Origin: Notospermus geniculatus
Lineage: Eukaryota; Nemertea; Pilidiophora; Heteronemertea; Lineidae
Assembly (NCBI GenBank): GCA_002633025.1
Contig: NMRB01000451.1
Span: 242,565 to 306,564, forward strand
Direction: 5' to 3'
DNA: 64,000 nucleotides
This document shows positions 12,653-26,551 of this stretch, in pieces. The notes under the pieces are model-generated. The model was not told where the DNA came from, made no database searches, and worked only from the letters and a program-made list of their open reading frames with translations. A program made the position numbers and the translations under genes. Numbering within the stretch: position 1 is the stretch's first letter; each line of letters opens with the position of its first letter.

Positions 12653-13170
12653 AAAGTTCAGATGATGAAATAGTTGGAAAATATTATGAAGACAGGCAGC
12701 AGGAAAAATATCAGCAATGCATTGCTGATGAACAGTAGAAACTACCATTCTACTGAAGATAATTAGAAAGACTATTCATTTTATGGTAAATTGAAGTAAC
12801 AAAAGGGAAGAGATAGTGCATGTGATGATAATCCAGATAAGAAGAAATTAATTAAGAATTCAAGCATCACCTTGATATCTAGGTCCTTGGACTGGACGTG
12901 TACCTGAAATCCCTGACCTCGTGTTCCTGTTCAAGGCCAAGCTGAATTAAGCAGATCACATAACATGTGATGTCACGTCTCCCTACATGTCATGAAGTAC
13001 TTCTAACGTCTCTTGTCGGGTCTTAGACTATTGATTACCACTGTGGACCAGCTAAGACCTCTCAATGATATTGTCTTGCTCGGATAATCTACTAGTCTTT
13101 GTAGACGTGTATCAGATTTAGCAAATTAGGGTACTGGTGAAATCTGAGCAGTGTGTTGGTGTTGTAGTTT
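12653..13170. other. Non-coding spacer
   Basis: This lies between the minisatellite and the tandem duplication. I see no gene, no transposon ends and no RNA gene. Confidence 0.5.
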
Positions 13171-13722
13171 GTCATCGTGCTACAAACATGTATATGCAAA
13201 GGATGTTTGGTGCAAGCACTGCTGCTATGTAATGTCTAGATGTGATGAATCCTGGAGTAGCTGGAAAAACAATTATTATCATCAGAAACAAGGGAATGAT
13301 ACCTGACTTCAAGAATAAGAAGACTCGAGAATTAGAAGTTTTTGGAGGAGCTAGGAATGTATCTTCTCCTTCACGAACTACGGCAACAGAATGCTCCTCT
13401 AGCAAGGAGGGGCATACATGTATCGTTGATAGTAACTCTAGAGGTGAACATTGTTTCAACCACCAAAACTGGGTAAGATGGTGGAAGAAATGTGTCTTCA
13501 GGAAATGTCACTTTATCTCAGGTCTTCACACCTCAGCCCAGAAGAACAATGGCTTTGGATAGAAATATGTTCCAACTTATACAAGAGAGAGAGGTAATAC
13601 CACTTCGATGTCCTCCAGAGTCTGATTTGGATGGTTAATGGTACCACTCTGGCACAATTGCGTGTCTCATCTCCAGGACCCAATTCATCTAATTTTGTTT
13701 GCCTAGCTTTGAGCATGAGAAA
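13171..13722 (+). repeat. Tandem duplication, unit 1 (about 552 bp)
   Basis: The unit runs from GTCATCGTGCTACAAACATG to GAGCATGAGAAA and is repeated at 13762-14314 after a 39-bp spacer, an offset of 591. Differences are few: a CATGTAT insertion near 13420, one extra T in the second unit near 13933, and four extra bases near 14180. Open frames on both strands (for example 13172-13459 minus and 13242-13562 plus) have no recognised motif. The plus-strand frame is disrupted in unit 2, which argues against coding. Confidence 0.95.
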
Positions 13723-13761
13723 TGCAGGGGTGTTTGCAGCCCCCTGCTCTATGGTGAGGGT

Positions 13762-14314
13762 GTCATCGTGCTACAAACATGTATATGCAAAGGATGTTTG
13801 GTGCAAGCACTGCTGCTATGTAATGTCTAGATGTGATGAATCCTGGAGTAGCTGGAAAAACAATTATTATCATCAGAAACAAGGGAATGATACCTGACTT
13901 CAAGAATAAGAAGACTCGAGAATTAGAAGTTTTTTGAGGAGCTAGGAATGTATCTTCTCCTTCACGAACCACGGCAACAGAATGTTCCTCTAGCAAGGAG
14001 GGGCATATCGTTGACAGTAACTCTAGAGGTGAACATTGTTTCAACCACCAAAACTGGGTAAGATGGTGGAAGAAATGTTCCTTCAGGAAATGTCACTTTA
14101 CCTCAGGTCTTCACACCTCAGCCCACAAGAACAATGGCTTTGGATAGAAATATGTTCCAACTTATACAAGAGAGAGAGAGGTAGGCTAATACCACTTCGA
14201 TGTCCTCCAGAGTCTGATATAGATGGTTAATGGTACCACTCTGGCACAATTGCGTGTCTCATCTCCAGGACCCAATTCATCTAATTTTGTTTGCCTAGCT
14301 TTGAGCATGAGAAA
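13762..14314 (+). repeat. Tandem duplication, unit 2
   Basis: Second copy of 13171-13722. It lies in gap-free sequence, so unlike the 3-kb repeat it is probably a real, recent tandem duplication. Confidence 0.95.
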
Positions 14315-17300
14315 AACTAGCTCGACTCACCGTGTTTGGAAAACTGATCAGAAGAAAGAAGACCCAATTGATTCAAGTAAATTATGCCTGTGTTCTACAG
14401 AGACTGTTCTTTCTCTGATCAATAAGTGCCTTTTCTAAGACTTTGGCTTCAATGCACACTTCAAACATTTCCTTAGTGAGGAGCAGCTTTAGCAACACTG
14501 ATGAAGATCAAGGCTAGTTTCCCTGTTGACTTGGAGGTGTTCCATGACAAAATGTTTTTCTTCATGTGAATGTGATTGGTAACCTGCAATAGGGAATATC
14601 CTGGGTGCCCTGTACATGTCAGTATCAGCAGCAGTGAAGCAAAGAATATGTGCACCAGAACCAAGAAAAGACCATTTCCTTACATTTGGACCAATGGCCA
14701 ACGGTGTTCGTACTTCTTTGACGCAACATTTTCTTGCTGATATGTTTGCAGAAGATCACACTGTCTCTTGCTTTGCCAACTCTTGCGTTGCATTCTCCAT
14801 TGAGACCAGCCGAGAATAAAAAAGAAACAAACCACTCTGACAAAGATGAGTATTCACAACAGGTTGGTCCACCTTTGACAACGATTTGCCATTATAGGTA
14901 TTTGTAAGCTATACTTTGATGTGAAGCTGATAAAGAGAACTCTCTGTAGAAACCTCACAAGACAAGACAAAGGGGAAATGGTTTTCACCTTGACAGTAAT
15001 CCTTCAAGATATCTTTCATCATTATCGTCACAAATTTAGGATGTTGTATTCCTGATGGCTCACTTTATAGCTTTACAAAGGGCTATGCCAGAGGGTGAGA
15101 ATCTGAGATTTAGGACCGGATATATTGTTTCTACTGGAGGCTCACCCTTTGATGGCAATTACTGTATATTAGTCCATTTTACAGACCATCTATTTATTAT
15201 GTGGAAGCTACAGGGAATATCAATGTGAATTCATCAGATCAGATAGCCAACTGAAGCAGCACTGTTCCGATGCATCACTGCCATTAAAAGGGATGGAAAA
15301 ATCTTCATATCTGTTTGCATGCTGCCAACACATTCCCTCTGATAAATGTGTTTTTTTGAACTTTCAACCTACAAATACATTGAAAAATTAATGAAGTGTC
15401 CCAAATGTGCCTCCATAAACTAGCTGAATCTCCTGGGTCTGCTTCTCTCTCTGACAGAGGCTCTTTAGCAAACATGAAAACTGTCATCACTATGGTAGTC
15501 GTTCCGCCAGAGATGTATTTGCATATTTTACCAAAGCAATTCATTTTCGGTGTACTATCTTCACAAGTACACTAGCTGAATCATGCGACTGAAGTGCAAA
15601 TTAATGCACTGAATAACTCTTAGAACTACAGTAAATCTGACTACTTAGGATCTGGGTGTATGACAAGTTGGTGAGGAAAAACATTAGAAAGTTTAAGTCG
15701 AGATTTAGGAGGGGGTTGATTCTGCAGGTAGTTAACCATTTCAGTGCTGGTGCCTGGAATACTGGGCAAGTACGCTAATAAATGACTTTTTTGCCATGAT
15801 GTCACTGCTTCGAAAATGTAATGGAAAATGCATAGAAAACGTGGTCATAACAACACCTAAATGAGTCGAGTCAAGCAAAGCAACAACACGTTTCACAAAT
15901 ATGTCCCAACAAGTGTGGAAGCATAAGAATACTAGATTAAGCTTAATCCTGCACGTTACATCCGTACCACCCACATTCATTTGGTAATAGCTCTGACGAC
16001 TGAATTGCGAGAGACCATGCAAGGATAAACAATGCCAGGGATAACATGTTTATAAATGCTCTCTGAGGAATCAAAACCGACCACGCTATTTGGAAGAGAG
16101 GAGTAAATCATTGCCAATTTGCCACATCCCATCGGACAATTCGTATTCTCGCTGTAAATTTGTGACTTCGTCAGTGTTCATTTTTATTCCACGTCGAGTG
16201 GCAGCAAGAGCTGCTACAGTTAACTGAACAGGAAACAATGTTGGCTTGCTCAGAAAAACACAAGCCAACAATTGGTGACACTCATTCAAAAGGAAAGACA
16301 CTAGGTATGATGACACGGCGTAACCCCTGACATGCTACATTTCACTGTCCTGCTGATTATAGCATTATCTAATCCAATGGACATGTACAAAACCAAACAA
16401 ACAAATCATGCCACACTACCAATGCAACTTGGAAAAAGTGTCATTCTCTCATGGCCATCCGCCCTGCCTGACCAGCAGTAGATGTCAACAATTGGTCATT
16501 CTGCCCCAAGTTATATTGAATTTGTTCTGTACAAATGGCATGATAGGGAAATCACCGAACAGCCCAACGCAATGAAATAAAGATTCCAGGATTCACTGAC
16601 AACTTGACTGAGGGGATCAATGAGATGACCTTCCTAAGCCCACAGCTTGACCCCACGTTCAATGATGATCGATTTTATGTCGAAGAAGTTGACATAGTAA
16701 AAAGCTATTAAATGAATGGTTCCTATTCTGGTATAAGTATTATATGTTCGTACTTCTGTGGTATCAAGAGGGAAATATCTGGTACCACGCGATTATCATT
16801 GATCTTTGACTGTTTCTCTTCATGGTCAATTGAATGGTCCAAGTTGTTGGCACCTCGAAGCCAATATCTAGTACGCTACTATAGCAATGCAATTGGCCAC
16901 ATGGATTCTACTTCACCAACTCCCTTGTTGCATCCAACATGAAGGTCAAATGGCAGACTGACAAAATGCCCTCAACTTGTGCCTGTGAAAACTATGCTGC
17001 AAGGTGTGGGCCTTCATTCATTTTATTTGAAGGGAAAATTTCCCTACCAAATCTCAGGAGGCAATTTAATGTAGGCCAACATAAGTACCATATGTAATCA
17101 ACATCTCGCCTAACACTAGTTCCGCCTTGCTATACAAGTGTTCTGAAATCGTTGAATTTCAAATTGAGTATCAAGTAACCATTGAATGTGTGAAAACTGA
17201 GCCACCTAAACAACAAAAATCAATTGAGAATTGATACCAAGTGAATTGAATTGCAAAAGCCTCGATTGACACTCTACAGACAAGTATGTCCAGCTGTAGA

Positions 17301-20300
17301 ACTGTGTGTATAAGCTGTACTACCCACTGGATGCAAAACTACCTCTGCAAAAATATACATGTAGTTATAGATGAGACACACAAAAGTTTGATGTGAAACA
17401 AATTGAATTTAAAAGAATATCAATTCCAACTAGCTGCCTCGGGAATTGAAGATTCAAACAGAATTTGATTTTCTGTGACCATTCCTAAGGGATTCCATGC
17501 AAATTGCCATGCTCCGGGTACTCCGCCTATAGATATGGCGCAACCATCTCCAGTGAATATTAAATGATGTTGTTCCATGGTTCTAATCAATGCACAAGTT
17601 ACCCATGTCATAAAAAAGTGTATTTGTATTCTTACATTGTCATAACTGTTCATTAAAATATTGCCAAACGATACATGGATCCAGGCGATTAGCATTACGA
17701 AGCATCTTTGATATAGCCGATACCCTATCACTCGATGTCCTGCATGCAATATGCATGAAGAAGTAATCAGCAAAACTGGCTGGTCCAGAGTAAGTGTAAA
17801 TTAGGTTGTGGCAACATGTCCTCCACTAATTGATGGCAAGGACAAGGTCAATGAATCACTTTGGTGGAGTTGGGCAAGGCCAAGCAAATAGATAACAAGA
17901 TGGATAAGATGCGCTGATTGGCATTGTATCAGATAAAAAGCTCTGTTGATTTGAAAATGGAGAGGGCATCAACTTCCATTGGGATGGAGTGTCCGCATTG
18001 GCTCCAAGAAGCAACACTAACAGGTTCAATATTCAGATTCTGAAAAGGAACTGAACAACTGATACGCAAGGCATTTATTGGAAAGCCCTCAGTCCTACTG
18101 AATAACATCTAAATGATACGCTTTTGGTACTTTTCAGGCTCTCGGTGAATATTTTCAAAACTGACAAGATGTACTGTACCTTGCATTAAAATGCTAAAAT
18201 GAATCAACAAACTTCAAATCCTTTCCCCATAATTCAGCCATAAGAAATGTCATCGACCTGCACTTCATACCTTTTCTCAATTTTTTCCAGTGCCAGGACC
18301 AGCAAGAGACATCCTAGAAGTGTCCAATTTTCTCAGACGACCCAAGAAACAGATGGCTTCTTTCCCCACCAGCAACATTGGTCATGTGACCAATATTCCT
18401 TCGACGCAGAACGGCTTGATTTGACTTGGAAATGAGAGAGATTAGGACCATTATAGAAGAAAGCGAAGTTATTCGTTCTCACTGACTGTGAGCATGCTGA
18501 GACAGCGGCTAATTTTTCAAAGGAGGGGAGGTGTACCGCGGCAGGTTTTATGAAGTCCTTGTCTTCATGGCCATTCCCCATCTTTTATTGTATAATTTCT
18601 CAAGCTGCGGTTCCTGTGCTTCGAGCAACTGCTTTGGGTTTCAGTGGAATTTTCGCAACAGGACGAATGACACCAAGATCAGTCATTATTCTTTAAATGC
18701 TCACCATTCTTTCTGTGCTTACCTGACACAAAAAAGCAGGCCGTGGTGACGGATTTCTTGTCCTGTTTATGGGAAGTCATGAAGTGAATGACTGATCGGA
18801 GAGTGGTGTCAAAACTATTTCTCATTTAAATAGGTGGTTAGAAAATAAATGTATTGGCAGCCATCAGATAGACCCAGATAATTCTGATTATCGCTAAGGC
18901 TCATCTCCATGGAGATCACCAATTACCCAATCTGATGACAGGAAAATGACATTCTTCACGAATAACTATCATGGAGTGGTCCTTAGAGGCAATTTACAAG
19001 TACAGGTGGAGATGACAAGTTCACTTCAAAATGTGTCAGGACCCACCTACTTCATAACCAGAGACCTTTGTCTGCCGAAGATTTAAACGCCTTGGTGAAT
19101 TCATAAGGACGTCATTGGAAATTCTTTTAAACACTTCATCACCTCTGTATTAAAATATTGATAGACCGGAGACTCATGGTCATTGTGCAAAAACGAAATG
19201 TGCCCTATGTAATACTAAGCCATTATTGATAATACCGTCAGATTCGAATAGATTGCATGTTCCAACTTTTTACAGTGTGGCCATGTAATACATGCTATTT
19301 TATATATTGAACCTTGATAAATGAGAAACTTGAGTCACATTTATCCAATAGCATCAGATTTCTCCCATAGGGCTTCGGTTTGCCGGGGAAATAGTCATCA
19401 CCTCTAACACTGCACTCAACTGTTTTCCTAGGTTACCATGGCAATACAAATGTGGTAATTTTAGAGTTTCAGGTCAAGAGAAGTTCACTTCATCCAAATA
19501 AATATCAGCACTTTGTATTAGGCATACATCCAGTGGTGCTAAATTCTGTCGCTTTAAATTTGAATTCAGTAACTTCTACCATATTGAATTGAATAAACGT
19601 AAATTCAATAGCCCTGGTTGCAAGGTGATTAGAAGTTCATCATGGAGATTGCGTTCAAACCCGACATCAGTTGACGACATGACCTATGATGAGAAATTTA
19701 TGCAGTTAATTCAAGTGAATCAGAATGCACATCATGTGATTTAACATTGATTCATTTCAAGAGATGAAGGTTGTGGATGATCAAAGGCCAAATTGGTCAA
19801 CAGAAATATGAACTTGTTCAGAGGATTTCCGTAGATTTGATGAAATCCACCATTTCTGTCACTGTTGGTTCCAACTGCAGAGAATGATAAAATAGTCCAG
19901 CATTGCCACCAGAAACAAAACTGCACATTCTCTGGCACTATATTCAACTTGACATGCATATTATAGGGCCTATCATTTCCAACATTCAGTGTACACTGTA
20001 TGACACATTTTGAGTACTGACCGAAAAACAAGTTGAAAAAGAGCCTGGTGCCTAATGTAATCACACAAGTGTTACTTTTGCTTTGCCATGATTCACAGCA
20101 AATCTTGGCATGGGATAAAAAGTGAAAAAAATTCCATCAAAACAGACAACAAACTAATACCGGTGATTATGTGTCTTATTTCTTGCCGATTGCTTTGGAG
20201 ATAGCCACATCAGTCGACAAATCAATCACTTGAAAAAACATGTCGGCAATAGCACTGAAAGCGATGGTGTTGCATTCAATTTCTTCATGTGCGATTACGA

Positions 20301-22347
20301 GCAACATGTGATATTAGATTACCATGTGAATCCCAGGATGATCAATAAAATCTCTTAATCGAGACTCCATTTTCATCGATTTTTCTGATGTCTTTAAGCC
20401 GTCCTTTAAACCATCTTCCAGCAAAGGAATCCAATTTTTCTCAGTTACTGAGTCACAGACAAGTCTCAACGGATATTGAATGTACTGTCGATCAGTATGA
20501 ACTCTTCTCTTAATATCAAATAAAACTTCATTGCCTGTCAGTGTCAAGAAATTCATTTCCAAAATGCCTTCTATGACACTGGAATACTCCATTTCAAGTT
20601 GAAATTACTATCTGACATGTCTCCATCCATTCTACAAGCCAATTCAGTCTAATTAAATCAGAACAAGGGAATCTGTCAGCTTTAAATCAATGTAGAATTT
20701 TCACTATCAGACCAGAAATGTAAAACATGTACTGGTTATGCCAAAGGATTTTCTGCACATCAGTCAGAAATATATGACTGTGCTCTGTGAGATGCTATGA
20801 GGAACAGAGCAGCCTTTGAGGGATCTCTTAATTCTCTGCTGTCAAATAGCAAACCTACCACAGTCATTTGTATCAATAGGAAAGGACTTCTGGTCTTATA
20901 ATTTACCGAGTTAGATCGAAAAATGCTATTCATCCCACCATCAGAAGACATTAGATTTGAAGAAAGAGCGGCAATAGCACTTAGCCAGTTGGTGTTGGAA
21001 AGGAATTGAAACATGATTAATTCTAGCACTCAGTTGGCCATGTAAACACTGCACCGTGGAATTGTCAACAAAGACAAAGACATGTCATAGAGAAGATGGG
21101 AATTGATGATTATCTCACGTTTATTCAGGATGCAAGACCATGTTAGCAGAGTTGGTCGATTGGTCCATTTCCTGCGGTATAATGCCATCGCTAGTTGTAG
21201 ATTAGCAATATCTGGTTGATGCAGGTTCCCCAGCTAGGGAAGAACTCTGGTCTGGTGGTGGAGAGGCAATATATGACTTGGGGCTGGAAGGCTGGCTTAC
21301 ACAGACACACAGTTGGTGGGGTACAAAGAAGGTATCATTCTCTGACACTTTTGGAGTGTGGCAGATATGACGAGTCCTGAATGCAGGCAGATCACCGCAG
21401 ATAAACATCGAAAAATGCTTTATCTACATAGTTATAGGAGTCAGCCAAGCCATAATTTTGATGTCTGACCTCCTAAATATGAAAACACAGTATCTCTTTC
21501 AGCTCTCAACTGAATACAACAATTAGGAGAAAGTGTTGAATCTGTAGCATTAAAGAGCCAATCAATTATATTAATATCAGAGAAAGTTTTCCTGACTTCC
21601 TTTGAACTCAGGTCCATCAAACTCACTTCCCGTTGCCATGGTTTTATTGACAATGGTACGGTACGGTATGGTGTGATGAATAATGGACCACACCCATGGT
21701 ACTAGATTGAGAAATCCTGAGTGATGCCCTAGGTGCAGATCTGACAACAAGCTGCCAGGGCTCATGGCCAAATCCTCTGGCTGACAATCATCATGATTGA
21801 TCATGTTAAGAGGGAGAGTGTTTCTATTCTTTCATCCCAAGGGAGGTGGGTGATATTCTTGATCAAGGATTTCTGGTGATGTATTCTAACCATCCCCTAC
21901 GTGTGCCATCTATGCAGCAACGGTGGGAGACATTATCTATCATGAACTTCAGCAGATTTTGCATTTACTCATTCGGACTGAACTGATTCTGAGGATGTTT
22001 TACTGAATTCTGAATCAAGAGTTAAATGCCAATATAACAGACCAGAGAAAAAACCAGACACCTGACAGCAATCAAACAGCCAACTGAAAGAGGTACTCTA
22101 AGACTAGCACAGAGACATCTTCATGTCAACATTGCCGTAGGGACTTCAACTCTGGCTCTATCTATTAACCCAGCAGCCTCATTGTATCATTCATACTATC
22201 AATGAGTTACCCTGATTAAATATTTACCGGATCTCTTCATGAGATGTCTATTGGCAAGTGTGTGTGCCCAAGTATCTTATAGGCCGGGATGTGACTTCTC
22301 TGGCTTACAGTACTTGAGTACTCAGGGCTTTCAATTTCCAGGTAGAA
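14315..22347. other. Gene-free stretch
   Basis: The longest frames here are 117 codons (minus, 17420-17773, TTG start) and 107 codons (minus, 19741-20064). None shows a domain, signal peptide with cysteine pattern or splice-flanked conservation. No TRPC pore, TRP-box or ankyrin words were recognised on the minus strand. No transposon end was identified. Confidence 0.5.
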
Positions 22348-22364
22348 CTACCGTTAAACGGTAG
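22348..22364. other. Palindrome next to GCGCCCAAA repeats
   Basis: CTACCGTTAAACGGTAG is a near-perfect palindrome with an odd central base. It lies directly before the first GCGCCCAAA motif. Confidence 0.5.
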
Positions 22365-22660
22365 CGCCCAAATTAGCCGCGCCCAAAATAGGCATAAAAA
22401 ATTTTTTTTCAAAAAAATTTTGAACAAAAAATTTTTGAATTTTTTTTGAAACATTTTGAAACATACCTAAGGGCGATGTCTGCTTTGGAAATAACATCTG
22501 AAAGTGTAAACAATTTATTGTGGACAACTGAGAAAAAAGATTAAAATTTTGAGCATCATTGAATCTTGCTGTTTTTTTTCTTTTGTATATGTCTTCATAT
22601 CATCTGTAGCCATCACGTAAAGCAGACGAAGCCATGCAAAAATGCGCCCAAAATAGGCCT
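22363..22660. repeat. AT-tract flanked by GCGCCCAAAATAGGC motifs
   Basis: GCGCCCAAA occurs at about 22363, 22379 and 22644. The last two are followed by ATAGGC. Between them is a run of A/T blocks (about 22398-22465) that alternate AAAAA and TTTTT and can fold back. It may be a small unclassified repeat; no terminal inverted repeats or target duplication were found. Confidence 0.35.
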
Positions 22661-23425
22661 CTTGAAAATACCTGGTATTGCCCTCATCCTGGAAATTGAA
22701 ACCCCTGGTACTGACATCTCCCTGCTTCTGTCAATGTTCTGCTCAGTATCTCTGGCGCCATGACAGCCGATTGGTCTCTACCTCCAGCAACCACTGAGAT
22801 TATTCCGTTGGTAACACCAGTAATACAGGACATTACAGGACAATAATGAGACCTGGAAAAGGCAAGCACTGCAGCTGGTCTGTCTTCTGACCGAACTCAC
22901 ACCGAGAGGGACAAAATTGTTAAGAAAAGCGAAGTTAATGAGACAAACTGCTGTTTTAACTGCTCTTTTTATGGTCAGTTACGTCCGGAAAATGGTGATT
23001 TATGTCTGATAGGTGGTATGATTGGCTCTTATCCCATTTCCAACGGCCAAGTCAGGTCTTTGTCATGATGAGGCAAGGAACTGGCAGTTTTGAGTTAGAG
23101 AGTGTCAGATGAGTTTCACAGACTGCAGCCACTTATTTTATTATGTGCTGTTACTTCAGCTTCTTCAGCATTGAACAAAAAATGTGGAATAGCACAGCAG
23201 CTATGTTAAAAATGTAAATTGTTAAAGCCGCAGTTATCCTCAAAACCAAATATTGTCATTTGTAGTAATCTGTGTTTCCTACCACCGCTTTCAAAAAGTT
23301 AAAGAAATGTTTTGCAAATCGAAGCAATCGAACATGATTTGGTTTAGGTTCAACCGCTACACTTGAATGTCAAGCACTGTGATCAATAGATGCAGACCGA
23401 GATATTGAATTTGACAAGAAAATGA
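22661..23425. other. Non-coding stretch
   Basis: I see no gene, RNA gene or transposon end. It leads into the truncated MITE. Confidence 0.45.
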
Positions 23426-23605
23426 TTAAAGCCCCACAGTATTGAATTTTACTGGATTTTCAAAGTGTTGGGAGAATGCTGGTCGAGGTCTCATAGCATC
23501 GTGAAGGTCCCCAAAATGCCTGCCTGATGCGTATTTCCGAGAATCAAGGCCTAGTTTTCAGCACACAATGAAAAAATCTGCAGGGAGGGCTCTAATGTAT
23601 TCAGA
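23426..23605 (-). mobile_element. TTAA-flanked MITE, truncated by an assembly gap
   Basis: From TTAAAGCCCCACAGTATTGAAT to the gap, the sequence is nearly identical to the reverse complement of 36520-36700. It is therefore a second, inverted copy of the element at 36426-36696. Its other end should lie in or beyond the N run. Confidence 0.85.
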
Positions 23606-23764
23606 NNNNNNNNNNNNNNNNNNNNNNNNNNNNNNNNNNNNNNNNNNNNNNNNNNNNNNNNNNNNNNNNNNNNNNNNNNNNNNNNNNNNNNNNNNNNNNN
23701 NNNNNNNNNNNNNNNNNNNNNNNNNNNNNNNNNNNNNNNNNNNNNNNNNNNNNNNNNNNNNNNN
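23606..23764. other. Assembly gap (159 N) followed by 13 G
   Basis: An N run interrupts the MITE. The 13-G homopolymer at 23765-23777 directly after it is a plausible reason for the sequencing break. Open frames spanning the Ns are meaningless. Confidence 0.97.
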
Positions 23765-23882
23765 GGGGGGGGGGGGGTACATCCACCTAACTCAATTATG
23801 CTGCACACCATGTCTTTCTCTTGGCAAAAACACTACCTTCAGCTGTTCACCAGCTTTCAACCGCCAAGAGATTTGTGCTTAA

Positions 23883-24112
23883 AGGCCCGTTTACACATGC
23901 AACTTTTCATATGCAACTTCATGCAACTTGTTGCATAAACCTGATGAGACCAGAAAGTTTCATAAAAGTTGCATGTGTAAACGGGCATGCAACTTGTTGC
24001 AACTCGATCACGCTGGATGTTGCATCGATTTTTCTATGTGTAAACCGTCCCAAGTAGTTTGCAACAAGTTGCAAGTTGCTGCAACTTGGTGCAACCTAGT
24101 GTAAACCGCCCT
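23883..24112. mobile_element. MITE with GTTTACAC termini and internal TGCAAC repeats
   Basis: The ends are AGGCCCGTTTACAC and GTGTAAACCGCCCT, inverted repeats with two mismatches. They are flanked by TTAA (23879-23882) and TTAC (24113-24116), suggesting a decayed TTAA target duplication. The interior consists largely of TGCAAC/GTTGCA words, about a dozen in both orientations, able to form many hairpins. A piggyBac- or Kolobok-type origin is inferred only from the TTAA target. Confidence 0.75.
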
Positions 24113-26550
24113 TTACACAATGACTAATTAATGGGCCTCTTCCCACCCTTGTTGTTACCTCCAGCAGGTACTGCACAAATCGATGAAGATCTCTGTTGTA
24201 CAACAATTTGTTGATGAGTGTGGCATTCTGCCAGTGGGTACAACACAACCCTTAAATGTCAAATTCAAACTGCTGGCAGCAATTTCAAATATAGACCAGC
24301 TACAAACTTCTCAAATAGATGTTATCTATGTTTAACATTGTCTGATGTTCAGTATCTAAATCTGTGATGTATATCCAATCAGTGTCATAAACGACCGATT
24401 CTCTAATTTTTGTAAGTGGTTCGATATCATTATGATGAAATATCTTTCGAAAATGGATACTCACAGTCCAGGGTACAGCTCTCAATCAAATTCATCTCAG
24501 TAGTCATGAGATTCTGAGTGCAGTAATATAGAGGGCGCAGCCAAAGAGTCAATTTTCTGAACTTCATACCCCTCAAGGTAGACTATGAATAAGTTTGATG
24601 CCTCACTGCATAGTAGGGACAGACCTTTATATTGCAGGACAGTGGCATTTAGTAGCATTCGTCCCCTGATATTGCTGTTAGTAAATCTTTAGTATCCATC
24701 CTTATGGCTTGAAATTACCATCAGTTCCCACAGTGGTAGATTGGAAGAAATTACTCGATGAATAGGACATGAAGAAGTGTCCACCTGTCGTCCAGGCCAG
24801 CAGTGCATGTCAACTGCTTTATTTTGCTAATTCAGAAAGGTCAGCTGCTACCCGGTGGCATGGTGATATCCTGAGAATCAGTCTTTATCATGCAAAAATT
24901 CATCAGTGAATATATTCGCATGTCCAGCTTCCTCTTCCACGGTCACACATCTGCATGTTGAATGGGATTCCAGATGACAGGATTGCGATAGTTTCTTAAT
25001 ATTCTTTGGATCAATGCACCGCAATAGGATATTTCAAGATAAAATATGACCCCGGACAATATCTCCTCTGTTGCTCACATATCAAGGGACACTTTTTCTG
25101 AAGATCTTTTTGTGGGTTTGTCACTTCACTGCATTGATGAGCATCTATTCCACTGGCCAGAGGCCAATTTGTCTCCTCCTCACAAATTAGGTGTAGCCTA
25201 TCCTATTCAGTGCTTGGCTCATCATTCAATCTCTTCACCCTGATTGCATGCGACGGATGCAGTTGATAAGGTCAATGCAGAGGCAATCGCTTGCTCAAAT
25301 ATTCAGAAATATTGTATGTTTGCTAAAAGAGATCTCTGAACCAGTGGATTGAAAAATTAGTTTCAGAGAGAAACGGTGTAGTGTTCAATGGGATCACATT
25401 CGATCAATGACATCCCAGCCAAGTATGGTGTACGCATAATAAGAATCAACTGGTTTAATCAGTGCCTTGTGCAACCATGCGGATGACCAAATCGCCGCTG
25501 GGATACATGGATGGTGATTACTGAAGCAGATTTCGACGGTGTGCGATGTTTATCAACTCCGCTGATCAAACAGATGGACACATTCTCTCCATATGCTGGA
25601 ATGTATTGTTGAATTGTCACCAGAGGGACATATCCTTGGAATAACCTGAGCGATCATGCGAGTTGCTGACATGCATTGATACAATGTCAGTGCCAAATAG
25701 CCTTCAAAGTATTGTGCAATGTACAAGAACATCCAGATCATGAACTCGGGACTCCATCATTTCATGCTACATTAGTTGGCTGGAACTGCACAAATGAAAT
25801 GGGAAGGCATTAAAGAATTTTTTCCACAGCAAACCTGCTACAATTCAAGTGGTAACCTAGCCAACCCATCTCAGTGAATGCTGATTGTGAGACTCAAAAG
25901 ATTGATCTCAAAAGAACAGCCCTGACATCATGAAAAGACAATTAGTTATCATTTCCCAAGCTCCTACAGAATATGAGGGCAACACCTGACAACAATCAAC
26001 CAATATTGTCCTCCTGGGTCTGCCAAGTGAAATGTCGACATCCCCGGATTGGTCACATCTGCAGGCAAGCTTTATGTATTACGACGGCCCCCAAGCAATG
26101 GGTCTTCTGGCTAAGAGGGCTGCAGAATGGGTCAGATTTGTACGACAACTTGCAAACTGCCCCAACAGGGTCAGTGATCACTGGATGTTTCTGTAGAAAT
26201 CTCATATAGATACACCAGACACGATCTGTAGGCCTGTTACATGTTAGCCAAAAACATGACGCAAGTCTTTATTTTACCAAAAGATTCAACATGGAATCTC
26301 CCATTCCATCACCATGACATGTATTTCAGTTCTGACGTTTCAGCAATACCACTCTAGCGTAACCCCGGTTGTCAGAGTGTTCATATTCGATTCACTATTT
26401 CCCAATATCTGAGAAGTGTCGGGACATTTATATGACTTTACGAGGCATTTATGAGAATCAAGGGAGTACTTCAGATACAGCAGTACAAAGTGGCAATGGT
26501 CCGTGCTTGATACATGTCAAATTACTAATTATCTATTGCCAACCCCCCCC

Positions 26551-26551
26551 N
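26551..26551. other. Single-N contig join after a C8 run
   Basis: One N follows a run of eight C. A join or a homopolymer break is likely. Confidence 0.6.

Noticed and set aside
13172-13459. 95-codon hydrophobic minus-strand frame repeated at 13763-14044
   Set aside because: The repetition is explained by the DNA duplication; no start context, splice sites or family match.
17420-17773. 117-codon minus-strand frame as a possible further TRPC exon
   Set aside because: It starts at TTG, and its hydrophobic words do not match TRPC transmembrane or pore motifs.
23551-23882. Open frames across the first N run
   Set aside because: They consist mainly of unknown residues; the real content is a MITE end and a poly-G run.
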